NCBI RefSeq assembly: GCF_023509015.1
Contig: NZ_CP094975.1
Location: 5,883,501-5,947,500, forward strand
Origin: Pseudomonas abieticivorans
GTDB lineage: Bacteria; Pseudomonadota; Gammaproteobacteria; Pseudomonadales; Pseudomonadaceae
Reading direction: 5' to 3'
Length of the DNA: 64,000 nucleotides
The first letter of the stretch is position 1. Every line of letters starts with the position of its first letter. The notes beneath the pieces were generated by a model. That model saw nothing but the letters and a program-made list of their open reading frames with translations. It made no database searches and was not told the origin of the DNA. Below are positions 25,750 to 33,090 of this stretch, one piece after another. Made by a program: the position numbers and the translations under genes.

Positions 25750-26502
25750 ATGTCTGTACTCAAGCCATTCCAAGCGTGGGCCGTGGAGCTGCATGACGTA
25801 GTGCGCCAGTTCGACGAGCAACGGGTCATCGATAGCCTGGACCTGGACATCGCCCCCGGTGAGTTTGTCGCCTTGCTGGGTGCCAGCGGATCTGGCAAGA
25901 CCACTTTGCTGCGCACCCTGGCGGGCCTGGACAGCATCGACAGCGGCCAGTTGCGCGTGCCCGTGGCCCGCGCCGCAGTCTTTCAGGAACCCCGCCTGAT
26001 GCCGTGGAAAAGCGCCTGGAAAAACGTGGTGCTGGGCCTGCGTGGCAACAACGCTCGGGCCCGAGCAGTGGATGCACTGAAGGAAGTGGGCCTGGGCCAC
26101 CGCATCGACGCGTACCCCGCGACGCTGTCCGGTGGCGAAGCCCAGCGCGTGGCCCTGGCCCGCAGCCTGGTGCGCGAGCCCAAATTGCTGTTGCTGGACG
26201 AACCCTTCGCCGCCCTGGACGCCTTGACCCGTATCCGCATGCACCAGTTGATCATTGAACTATGGCGCAAACACACCCCGGCAGTGCTGCTGGTGACCCA
26301 CGATGTCGATGAAGCGATATTGCTGGCCGATCGGGTGATCGTACTGGCTGACGGCAAGGTGGCCGAGCAGGTGCCCATCGACTTGCCCCGCGAGCGCGAT
26401 AGCGGGCAAGCGGGCTTCCAGGCAATCCGCGCCCGGTTGCTGGGGTTGTTGGGGGTTGAGGTGGCGCAGGAGGAAGTGCTGCGCAGTGTTCGGTTTGGTT
26501 GA
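25750..26502 (+). CDS. ABC transporter ATP-binding protein, SsuB-like
   Basis: 250 residues. Walker A GASGSGKTT near residue 45-53, Q-loop FQEPRLMPW near 78, signature LSGGEAQR near 127-134, Walker B LLLLDEPFAALD near 148 and switch His in THDVDEA near 183. Only 3 bases after the permease gene, so one operon. Together with the missing binding protein, this transporter depends on a receptor encoded elsewhere or lost. Confidence 0.93.
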   Translation: MSVLKPFQAWAVELHDVVRQFDEQRVIDSLDLDIAPGEFVALLGASGSGKTTLLRTLAGLDSIDSGQLRVPVARAAVFQEPRLMPWKSAWKNVVLGLRGNNARARAVDALKEVGLGHRIDAYPATLSGGEAQRVALARSLVREPKLLLLDEPFAALDALTRIRMHQLIIELWRKHTPAVLLVTHDVDEAILLADRVIVLADGKVAEQVPIDLPRERDSGQAGFQAIRARLLGLLGVEVAQEEVLRSVRFG

Positions 26503-26521
26503 TGTTTGCGGGTAGGCCCTG

Positions 26522-26567
26522 GCCCTCACCCCGCCCTCTGCCAGAAGGTGCGGGTTGGGGTGAGGGC
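26522..26567. terminator. Stem-loop between convergent SsuB-like and ferredoxin genes
   Basis: GCCCTCACCCC at 26522-26532 pairs perfectly with GGGGTGAGGGC at 26557-26567, giving an 11-base stem. Lies in the gap between convergent genes, so likely serves transcription in both directions; no U-tract. Confidence 0.65.
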
Positions 26568-26572
26568 TGTGC

Positions 26573-26920
26573 TCAATGCTGCCCCCTGGCCAACTGGAAC
26601 ACCCCATCCATGCGCCAATGCTCGTTCTGATGTCGCGGGTCATCGGCCCATTCATCCCACCCCGAATCCCGGCGATATTGGCCCAGCAAGCCGCTGGCGA
26701 GGATCTGCCGTGGGTCGGGGTGTTGCAGCGTGTCGCAATGCGGGTCCACGTACAGGGCGTCGTTGGGGCAGTACAGCTCGCACATGAAACAGGTCTGGCA
26801 GGCGTGTACATCGCCAATGCGCGGCGTGCCGCGTGGGCCAGGCTGCAAGACGTTGGTGGGGCATACGGCGATGCATTTCTGGCAGCCGCTGCACAGGTCG
26901 CTGAAGATCAACTCAATCAT
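26573..26920 (-). CDS. 2x[4Fe-4S] ferredoxin partner of the adjacent flavoprotein
   Basis: 115 residues. Two intact CxxCxxCxxxCP clusters (CSGCQKCIAVCP near residue 10-21 and CQTCFMCELYCP near 41-52), followed by a C-terminal tail with HCDTLQHPDPRQI and WDEW that is unlike simple ferredoxins and resembles the beta subunit of APS-reductase-like complexes. It overlaps the stop of the upstream flavoprotein by four bases (ATGA at 26917-26920), so the two are a complex by strong inference. It would carry electrons to or from the FAD. Confidence 0.9.
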   Translation of the reverse strand: MIELIFSDLCSGCQKCIAVCPTNVLQPGPRGTPRIGDVHACQTCFMCELYCPNDALYVDPHCDTLQHPDPRQILASGLLGQYRRDSGWDEWADDPRHQNEHWRMDGVFQLARGQH

Positions 26921-28500
26921 GGGGTAGGGGTTTCCTGAGGCGCAAAGGGCAGGGGGTCGAATCGCTGCCAGGGGCTGTCCAGGCCACCGACGCGGATGTG
27001 CCCGTCGAAGGCGCTGATTTGCTGCGGGGCATCGCTGCGCTGGTGCATGCCGCGGCTTTCTCGACGCGCGGCGGCGGCGCTGTAACACCAGCGGGCCGTG
27101 GCCGCCATGGCCACGGTTTCGCGGGCGCGAAGGGGGTTGGCCGGGTCCACCGCAAGGCCCTGGCTGACGCTGTCCCAGACAGTGTCCAGGGCTTGCAGCG
27201 AGCGCTCGATCTGCGGGCCGCTGCGAAACAGGTTTTTGTCCAGCGGGTGTACTTCGTTCTGGATCTGTTGGATCAGCGGCGTCGTGGCAGCGTGGTGCTG
27301 GTCGACCAGGCCGTGCCCGGCAAAACCCTGCAGGTGCCCGCTTGGCTGACCTTGCCGTGCCAATTGTGCAGCCCCAAGGCCTGCCCATTGCCCTGACGAT
27401 AAAGCCCACGCGGAGTTCTGCGCGCCGCCGCCCGACGAGGCGCCGGCGATCAACTCGCGGCTGGCCGCATCGCCTGCGGCAAACAGGCCAGGCACGCCGG
27501 TCTGGCAATGCTCATCCATCACCCGTAGGCCACCGACACCGCGGATGGTGCCTTCTGGGTGCAAAGTGACCGCGAAGCGCTCGCGATACGGGTCCACGCC
27601 GCGTCGATCAAAGGGCAGCATCAGGTTCGGTTGGATGCTGGGCAGGCGCGCACGCACCTCGGCGGGCACGCGGTTCAATCGGCAATACACTGGCCCCTGC
27701 AGCAGCGCGCGGGCCAAGGCATCGGTGAATTCCGGCCCCATGGGTAAAGACAAAGGGCGGTCGGCGGCGTCGAAATACTCGCCAAAGGTATAGACCATCG
27801 AGCGGGTCATGCTGCTGTCGGCGGCCGCGATGCAGTAATAGCTGGAAAACTCCATGCCAGACAGTTCCGCACCCGCCTCGGCGGCCATCAGGTAACCGTC
27901 GCCGGTATTGGTGTGGCTGCCCAACAAGCGCGAAAGAAAGGCGCAACCGCCGGTGGCCAGTACCACGGCAGGCGCGCGCACCTGCCAGCCGCCACCGGCG
28001 TGGCGACGCCAACCGCGTGCACCGGCCAGGCGGCCGTGACCATCGCGCAGCAGCTCAAGGGCTGGGTGTTGGTCCAAGATGGTTACGCCACTGTCCAGCA
28101 CATAGCGCCGCATGCCGCGCAGGTATTCGGGGCCGCGCAGGCCGCGGTAGTGGGTCACGCCCTGATCGTCCCGGGGGTAGTGGTAATAGTTGGCCAGGGT
28201 CGGCAGGCTATTCCAGGTGGTGTCGATGACCCGCGCCATCCAGCGCCGATCAGCCAGGCCATGGGCGATCCCCAGGCGCTTGTCGATGGCGGCTTCACGG
28301 GCCCCGGGCAGCGGCGGCACCCACCAATGCCCGGGGCCTGCCGTGGCAGTCACGCCGCTGGTGCCGCAATAGCCCTTGTCGGCCAGGATCACCCTGGCGC
28401 CTTCACGGGCTGCCGCCACGGCCGCCCAGGTGCCGGCAAGGCCGCCGCCAATGATCAATACATCGGCATCAAGGCTCAGGGTAGGGGGGGTTAAGCTCAT
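26917..28500 (-). CDS. FAD-dependent oxidoreductase of the fumarate reductase/APS reductase alpha family
   Basis: 527 residues. FAD-binding GGGLAGTWAAVAAAREGARV near residue 18-37; further FRD/SDH-type elements include GGCAFLSRLLGSHTNTGDGYLMAAEAGAELSG (described as residues about 170-200), FDRRGVDPYRE, and GVPGLFAAGDAASRE near 365. Start at 28500 is preceded by GGGAG at five bases. Paired with a 2x[4Fe-4S] ferredoxin by an ATGA overlap, the AprAB layout. The gene pair converges with the SsuB/C-like genes and is in the same sulfur cluster, so a role in sulfur-compound oxidation or reduction is likely, substrate unknown. True dissimilatory APS reductase is not expected in Pseudomonas. Confidence 0.9.
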   Translation of the reverse strand: MSLTPPTLSLDADVLIIGGGLAGTWAAVAAAREGARVILADKGYCGTSGVTATAGPGHWWVPPLPGAREAAIDKRLGIAHGLADRRWMARVIDTTWNSLPTLANYYHYPRDDQGVTHYRGLRGPEYLRGMRRYVLDSGVTILDQHPALELLRDGHGRLAGARGWRRHAGGGWQVRAPAVVLATGGCAFLSRLLGSHTNTGDGYLMAAEAGAELSGMEFSSYYCIAAADSSMTRSMVYTFGEYFDAADRPLSLPMGPEFTDALARALLQGPVYCRLNRVPAEVRARLPSIQPNLMLPFDRRGVDPYRERFAVTLHPEGTIRGVGGLRVMDEHCQTGVPGLFAAGDAASRELIAGASSGGGAQNSAWALSSGQWAGLGAAQLARQGQPSGHLQGFAGHGLVDQHHAATTPLIQQIQNEVHPLDKNLFRSGPQIERSLQALDTVWDSVSQGLAVDPANPLRARETVAMAATARWCYSAAAARRESRGMHQRSDAPQQISAFDGHIRVGGLDSPWQRFDPLPFAPQETPTP

Positions 28501-28740
28501 GCGTGCTCCCTGCAATATAAGAGGTGGCCGCTAGGCTAATCACTCGCATGAGGGGTGTGAAAGGCTGTGTTGTTATATGCGCCTTGTTAATTAATATTAG
28601 TAGATTAAATGCCCTTTAATTATATAAGGCCCAGCCCCGACCATCGGAATTGAATTTTCCCCGACATCATCGCTCAGAGCTTGTGTACTGCTCCGAACCC
28701 CTGCCTTTGGTTCGGGCTCCCGACGATGGAAACCCTGAAC

Positions 28741-29172
28741 ATGACCGTACCCTCGATGGACCGAACCGCTCGCCCTGCCGGCCTGATCCTGGTGGTGGAA
28801 GACGAAGCAATCATCCGCGACTTCGTTTGTGAGATTCTCCAGGAGGAGGGTTTCGCCACGCATGCCGAGGAAACGGCGGATGCGGCGCTGACGTACCTTG
28901 AGGCGCACCACCAGGACGTCTCGTTGCTGTTGACGGATATCCTGATGCCCGGCGCACTCAATGGTGCGGATTTGGCCAATCGGGTCGAAGAGCGCTGGCC
29001 CCAAATGCCGGTCTTGATCACCTCGGGCCACGAGACGCCGGAAAGCTCGGGGGTGAAAAAGTCGGTGGCGTTCGTGCGCAAGCCCTGGACCATCGGTCAG
29101 ATGCTGGGCGGGGTGGAAGATGCCCTAAATGGCCAGCCCCCATTGACTGAGGCTGGCCTGGTAGCGAGGTGA
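28741..29172 (+). CDS. Stand-alone receiver-domain response regulator
   Basis: 143 residues consisting of one receiver domain and no output domain. Acidic pair Glu20-Asp21 (VVEDEAIIRD), phosphoacceptor Asp66 in LLTDILMPG, Ser/Thr in LITSGHE, and Lys in FVRKPW. Such CheY-like proteins usually act in a phosphorelay with a hybrid histidine kinase; none is adjacent. Start at ATG 28741 is chosen for its receiver N-terminus; an in-frame ATG at 28726 exists. The preceding 240 bases are AT-rich with no gene. Its stop abuts the stop of the next, convergent gene. Confidence 0.88.
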   Translation: MTVPSMDRTARPAGLILVVEDEAIIRDFVCEILQEEGFATHAEETADAALTYLEAHHQDVSLLLTDILMPGALNGADLANRVEERWPQMPVLITSGHETPESSGVKKSVAFVRKPWTIGQMLGGVEDALNGQPPLTEAGLVAR

Positions 29173-29760
29173 TCAGCCCTGGTGGGCGGTAGTAATTTTA
29201 AGCGTGTCGGTGTAAGTCACCCGCACGCTCTGGCCGACTTTCAGGTCTTTGAGCTTGGCCTGGATCTTTGGGTTTTTCACCGCCACCACCTTGGAGTTGC
29301 CCGCTGGGCCTTCGAAGGTCACCTCGTGTTTTTTCAGGTCGATATGGGTGATCTTCAACTGCACCCGCACCTGCCGATACGCCTCCCCGCCCGGGTGGGG
29401 GTTGTCGGCGGTGGCCCGCACCACGCCCTCGCGCGCGCTGGAATCGGGTGGCGACTTATCGACGTCGGTGTCCAGCGCGGCGGCCACGGAGTGGGTCACC
29501 AGCACCTGCACCTGGTCGCCCACGTTCAAGTGGCCAAGGTCCTTGGCCTGATCGCTCAATTGTACCGGTATCTGCGCGCCCTGGGCGCCTTCCAGCGTCA
29601 CCTGGTGCTTGGCCGCGTCCACGGCTAGCACCTTGGTGGTCAATTGGTTGGCCTCCACGGCCGCCGACAGCGGAATATCCTCGGCGTGGGCGCTGAGGCT
29701 GGCGGCCGACATCAAGGTGGCCAAGGCAATGGCCTTGTGCAGTGCGTTGAGTTTTTTCAT
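29173..29760 (-). CDS. Secreted periplasmic protein of unknown function (third gene of an envelope operon)
   Basis: 195 residues. Signal peptide with A-x-A site (SLSAHAEDI near residue 27). The mature part has two similar beta-rich stretches: VLAVDAAKHQVTLEGAQG and ITHIDLKKHEVTFEGPAG, followed in each case by a DLxVGDQVxVxVT-type stretch, so it looks like a duplicated small domain. The gene follows the beta-barrel gene by 21 bases on the same strand. No established function. Confidence 0.75.
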   Translation of the reverse strand: MKKLNALHKAIALATLMSAASLSAHAEDIPLSAAVEANQLTTKVLAVDAAKHQVTLEGAQGAQIPVQLSDQAKDLGHLNVGDQVQVLVTHSVAAALDTDVDKSPPDSSAREGVVRATADNPHPGGEAYRQVRVQLKITHIDLKKHEVTFEGPAGNSKVVAVKNPKIQAKLKDLKVGQSVRVTYTDTLKITTAHQG

Positions 29761-29781
29761 GGCAGACGTTCCTTGTGGTGT

Positions 29782-30813
29782 TCAAAGCATGAAGGTCGGG
29801 ATGACCGGAATGAAGGACAGCCGAAAGTTCCAGCGGCTGCTGATCTGATCGTCCGGGTGGATGACCGAGTATTGGATTTCGCCCGAGATGCGTACCGGCA
29901 GCTTGCCGAAGTTGAAGATGCGCCCGGCACCCAGGCCGACCGGGAACGTGACTTTCTGGCCACCGTCGGCTTTCCAGTTGACGGTGACGTTGGGGGTCAT
30001 GCCGACGCGCCATTGCGCGTCGCCGGGAATGTTGCGCTGGATGAAATACTGGATGTTGGTCAGGCTGACGTCCTTGCGCTGGCTGTCACCGCCCACCGAC
30101 CACCAATGTTGCGGGAACACGCCCAGGGTCCAGTCCGGCCCCAGGTAGGCGGCGACGAACGCCGGGCCCAGGGAATATTTACCGGTGCCCAGCACGTCTT
30201 CCTCGGCGGTGGGGAACATGGCGGTGGGGCCCACGCCCCAGACCAGTTTGCCGCCGCCGTCAAAGTGGATCGGCTGCTTGGGTGAAAATACCCCCACGTA
30301 CGCCAGGTCGCCCAAGCCGCTGGTGCGGTCGAACGGGTCCTGGATGATCGAGGGGAAATCCCGGTCGGCCAGCACCTCGTAGGGGCTCATGCCGATCAGG
30401 TCGCCGGCCTTGCGGTTCACCGGCGCGCTGACGTAGCTGATGGGGATGCGGTTGATCAGGTTCCAGTCCTCGCCGATGGAAATCGGGAACGTGGGCATGA
30501 AGCTGTATTTACCCAGGTAGCGGGTACCGTTGCTGTGGGGGCCCTTGAGTGCGGTGTAGTCGAACTGGTTGAACAGCAGCACCAGGTTGCCGACCGGGTT
30601 GTCCATGAGTTTGGAGATTTGCTCGGTGGACGGTTGGCAACCGGCTTTAACCACCTCCTTGAGGTCGATGTCGAAGTTGTTCTGTAACTGATGGCAGCGC
30701 TCCGGGTCGGCGTTTGCCGGCGCAGGCTGGCTGCCCAACTCGGGCAGGGTGCCGGCAGCATTGGCCACCGCAGCAGTCAAGGACAGGCTGAGGCACATCG
30801 CCGCGCGGTTCAT
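29782..30813 (-). CDS. Outer-membrane beta-barrel-like protein (Phenol_MetA_deg/'neuromedin U' type)
   Basis: 343 residues with a signal peptide (MNRAAMCLSLSLTAAVANAAG, about residue 20). The rest is beta-rich with alternating polar/aromatic strands, e.g. LVLLFNQFDYTAL, GLGDLAYVGVFSP, TLGVFPQHWWSVGG and a C-terminal RWNFRLSFIPVIPTFML ending that suits a barrel strand. The pattern matches the Phenol_MetA_deg barrel family, sometimes mislabelled neuromedin U; substrate or role unknown. Start at 30813 overlaps the stop of the 53-residue gene by ATGA. Confidence 0.72.
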   Translation of the reverse strand: MNRAAMCLSLSLTAAVANAAGTLPELGSQPAPANADPERCHQLQNNFDIDLKEVVKAGCQPSTEQISKLMDNPVGNLVLLFNQFDYTALKGPHSNGTRYLGKYSFMPTFPISIGEDWNLINRIPISYVSAPVNRKAGDLIGMSPYEVLADRDFPSIIQDPFDRTSGLGDLAYVGVFSPKQPIHFDGGGKLVWGVGPTAMFPTAEEDVLGTGKYSLGPAFVAAYLGPDWTLGVFPQHWWSVGGDSQRKDVSLTNIQYFIQRNIPGDAQWRVGMTPNVTVNWKADGGQKVTFPVGLGAGRIFNFGKLPVRISGEIQYSVIHPDDQISSRWNFRLSFIPVIPTFML

Positions 30814-30971
30814 TGGTACTTGATCACGATGCCCTTGAGCTTGCGGCCGTCGATGGTGCGTACGTCGCGGTCCCACAGTGGGCCGCTGACGTCCACGATC
30901 ACCTCGCCCAGGCAACAAGCGAGCAAGGGCGCCTTGAAACGGCTAGACAAAGGCAGGTTGCAGGCTGACAT
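30810..30971 (-). CDS. Small 53-residue protein, first gene of the envelope operon
   Basis: ATG at 30969-30971 with a strong GGAGGG ribosome site eight bases upstream; its TGA overlaps the next ATG (ATGA, 30810-30813), which is a strong sign that it is translated. It begins MSACNLPLSSRF, has two adjacent cysteines (ACCLGEV), and ends RTIDGRKLKGIVIKYQ. It has no signal peptide. No family recognised. It may act as a translational coupler for the barrel protein or have its own role. Confidence 0.6.
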   Translation of the reverse strand: MSACNLPLSSRFKAPLLACCLGEVIVDVSGPLWDRDVRTIDGRKLKGIVIKYQ

Positions 30972-31178
30972 TTTCGAATCCCTCCGAAGGTTTCCAGTAA
31001 GTTACACAACAGGCTCACTGACCTTAGCAAAGGATTGATGGGTTGCCAGTCAGCGCGCCTGCGCTAACGCACGGGTCGCTTTGGCCGTCTGCCGACGACC
31101 GAGATCAGTCGCTGCTGTCGATCGAGGCGGCGCGATGTTGCGCCCCCCGATACAGGCGCTCAAGCAGTGGTTGCTGGC

Positions 31179-31592
31179 TCAGTCTTGTGCCTGAACCTGT
31201 GCCTGCTGCTGGCGATACTCCATGATGCGCGGCAGTTTTTCTTCGATCCAATCGGCCATGCCTTCCACCAGTTCGGCAGCTTCGCAACCCAGTGGCGTGA
31301 GGCTGTATTCAACGTGGGGCGGCACCACCGGCAGCGAAACGCGATTGACCAGGCCATCGCCTTCCAGCCCTTGCAGGGTTTGCGCGAGCATTTTCTCGCT
31401 GACCCCGCCGATCTTGCGGCGCAGGTCGCTGAAGCGGTGCATGCCACCCAGCAAAATCACCAGCACCAGCACGCCCCAACGGCTGGTCATGTGCTTGAGC
31501 ACGTCGCGGGACGGGCAGTTGGCGTCCATTAATTCGCCGCGGCGGGCCATTACAGAGAAAGGGGCGGGACGAAAATCCTCAGGGGCGCTCAT
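31179..31592 (-). CDS. HxlR-family transcriptional regulator (QorR/YtfH-like)
   Basis: 137 residues with one winged helix HxlR domain (about residues 26-115): CPSRDVLKHMTSRWGVLVL, then FSDLRRKIGGVSEKMLAQTLQGLE and the SLTPLGCEAAEL wing. Cys26 in DANCPS is the conserved redox-sensing position in QorR/HypR members. Divergent from qorB across 87 bases, so it most likely represses that gene in response to electrophiles. Confidence 0.9.
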   Translation of the reverse strand: MSAPEDFRPAPFSVMARRGELMDANCPSRDVLKHMTSRWGVLVLVILLGGMHRFSDLRRKIGGVSEKMLAQTLQGLEGDGLVNRVSLPVVPPHVEYSLTPLGCEAAELVEGMADWIEEKLPRIMEYRQQQAQVQAQD

Positions 31593-31594
31593 GA

Positions 31595-31619
31595 TACTTA
31601 CCTTTTTGTACGTACTTAC
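31595..31619. promoter_or_regulatory. Candidate HxlR operator between hxlR and qorB
   Basis: TACTTAC occurs twice as a direct repeat (31595-31601 and 31613-31619), separated by a TTTTTGTACG spacer containing the palindrome GTACGTAC. Lies just upstream of the HxlR start codon in the divergent intergenic region. Suggested by position and repeat only. Confidence 0.45.
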
Positions 31620-31679
31620 TATTGGTTAGCTTAGGGTTTAGGGTGGCGTTTCTTTCACAGTCAATCAAGGTATTTATTC

Positions 31680-32534
31680 ATGATCGCTATCACCGGTGCT
31701 ACAGGGCAGTTGGGTCGTCTGGTCATTACTGAACTGCTGGGGCGCGTGCCCGCGACCGACGTGGTGGCCTTGGTGCGTGACCCGGCCAAGGCCCAGGACC
31801 TCGCCGCCCAAGGCGTGACAGTGCGCCCCTTTGACTACAACCAGCCCGCCAGCCTGGCCGAGGCACTGGCCGGCGTCGACCGCTTGCTGTTGGTTTCCTC
31901 CAACGAAATCGGCCAGCGCGGGCAGCAACACAAGGCCGTGATCCAGGCCGCCAAACAGGCCGGGGTCAAGCTTGTGGCCTACACCAGCGTGCTGCACGCC
32001 GACACCTCAAGCCTGGGCTTGGCTGCCGAGCATCTGGAAACCGAACGGGCGCTGAGCCAATCGGGCATCCCCCACGTGCTGTTGCGCAACGGTTGGTACA
32101 ACGAAAACTACACGGCAGGCATCCCTTCGGCGCTGGAACACGGTGCGCTGTTGGGCGCTGCGGGCGAGGGCAAAATTGCCTCGGCGGCCCGGGCCGACTA
32201 TGCAGCGGCGGCCGCCGTGGTGCTGACCAGTGAAGGCCAGGCTGGCAAGGTGTATGAATTGGCGGGGGATCAGGCCTATACCCTGGCCGAACTTGCCGCC
32301 CATGTGGCCCAGCAGTCCGGCAAGCGGGTGGTGTACAACAACCTGCCGCAAGCCGACTACCGCGCGGTGCTGATCCAGGTGGGCTTGCCGCAAGTGATCG
32401 CCGAGCTGTTGTCCGATTCCGATGCGGCGGCGGCCAAAGGCGCGCTGTTCGATGGCGCCAAGCAGCTGAGCCGACTGATTGGCCGGCCCACCACGCCGAT
32501 TGCCGACAGCGTGGGCCAGGCCTTGAAGGTGTGA
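31680..32534 (+). CDS. qorB: NmrA-type NAD(P)H:quinone oxidoreductase
   Basis: 284 residues of the atypical SDR/NmrA fold. Cofactor motif ITGATGQLGRLV at residues 3-14, and the QorB pattern of VAYTSVLHADTS near residue 100 and HVLLRNGWYNENYT near 134. Reduces quinones with NADPH, protecting against reactive electrophiles. Paired with the divergent HxlR gene, as E. coli qorB with its regulator ytfH/qorR. No catalytic Tyr-x-x-x-Lys, as usual in this family. Confidence 0.92.
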   Translation: MIAITGATGQLGRLVITELLGRVPATDVVALVRDPAKAQDLAAQGVTVRPFDYNQPASLAEALAGVDRLLLVSSNEIGQRGQQHKAVIQAAKQAGVKLVAYTSVLHADTSSLGLAAEHLETERALSQSGIPHVLLRNGWYNENYTAGIPSALEHGALLGAAGEGKIASAARADYAAAAAVVLTSEGQAGKVYELAGDQAYTLAELAAHVAQQSGKRVVYNNLPQADYRAVLIQVGLPQVIAELLSDSDAAAAKGALFDGAKQLSRLIGRPTTPIADSVGQALKV

Positions 32535-32562
32535 CTCAATTGCCGTGATCGTTGCAGCCCCC

Positions 32563-32654
32563 CCTGTAGGAGCGGATTTATCCGCGAAAAGCGCGCCGCA
32601 GTTTATCTGAACGACCGCGGCGCCCCTTCGCGGATAAATCCGCGCCTACCCAGG
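32563..32654. repeat. GTAGGAGCGGATTTATCCGCG palindromic element (copy 1)
   Basis: Left arm 32563-32588 and right arm 32627-32654 are reverse complements; the inner part contains a GC-rich hairpin. The same arm sequence recurs at 57915-57994 and with one substitution at 38570-38657, so it is a dispersed Pseudomonas element. It lies after the qorB stop and before the YkgJ-like gene, convergent position, where it may also help end transcription. Confidence 0.85.
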
Positions 32655-32665
32655 GCGATGTGTAT

Positions 32666-33016
32666 TCAGTTGACTTGCCGCTCGATCAGGCAGTCATCAC
32701 CGCCCATTTCGAACTCGCGGCAGATCAGGGGGCGGTTCTGGTAAATGCTGCAGCTCATGCTGTGCCGGTCCAGCGCCGCGCACCAGCCGTCGTCCAGGCG
32801 CAGCATGGTTTGCGAGCCCCAGTCATCTTCGGCGATAAAGCGCTCCGGCACGCCGGTTTCGGTGATCAGCATCACTTCCAGCCGGCAGCATTTGGCGGCG
32901 CAGGTGTCGCAGGTCACGGCCGTGGCGGGCAGGGTGCGGGCGGGGATGGTGTGGGGCAAGGGGCGGCCTGAAGCAAAGGAATAAGCGGGCAGGGTAGCGG
33001 GCTGGCGCCGATACAT
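32666..33016 (-). CDS. YkgJ-family cysteine-cluster protein
   Basis: About 116 residues from ATG 33016, but this start has no ribosome site and could be shorter. Cys-rich signature: CDTCAAKCCRLEV near residue 40, WCAALDRHSMSCSIYQNRPLICREFEMGGDDC near 78-108 (described, not quoted in full). YkgJ proteins probably bind a zinc or iron-sulfur centre; role unknown. Located downstream of the allophanate hydrolase on the same strand but 75 bases away. Confidence 0.8.
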   Translation of the reverse strand: MYRRQPATLPAYSFASGRPLPHTIPARTLPATAVTCDTCAAKCCRLEVMLITETGVPERFIAEDDWGSQTMLRLDDGWCAALDRHSMSCSIYQNRPLICREFEMGGDDCLIERQVN

Positions 33017-33090
33017 AAAGGAGTTTGGGCGGCGGGGCGATCTGTGGTGGTTGCCGGCCCCGCGCTTCTGGAGCACGAGGCCGGGCCGTA

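Noticed and set aside
26917..28500. Dissimilatory APS reductase (sulfate reducer)
   Set aside because: Only the layout is similar; the organism type and the organosulfur cluster argue against anaerobic sulfate respiration.
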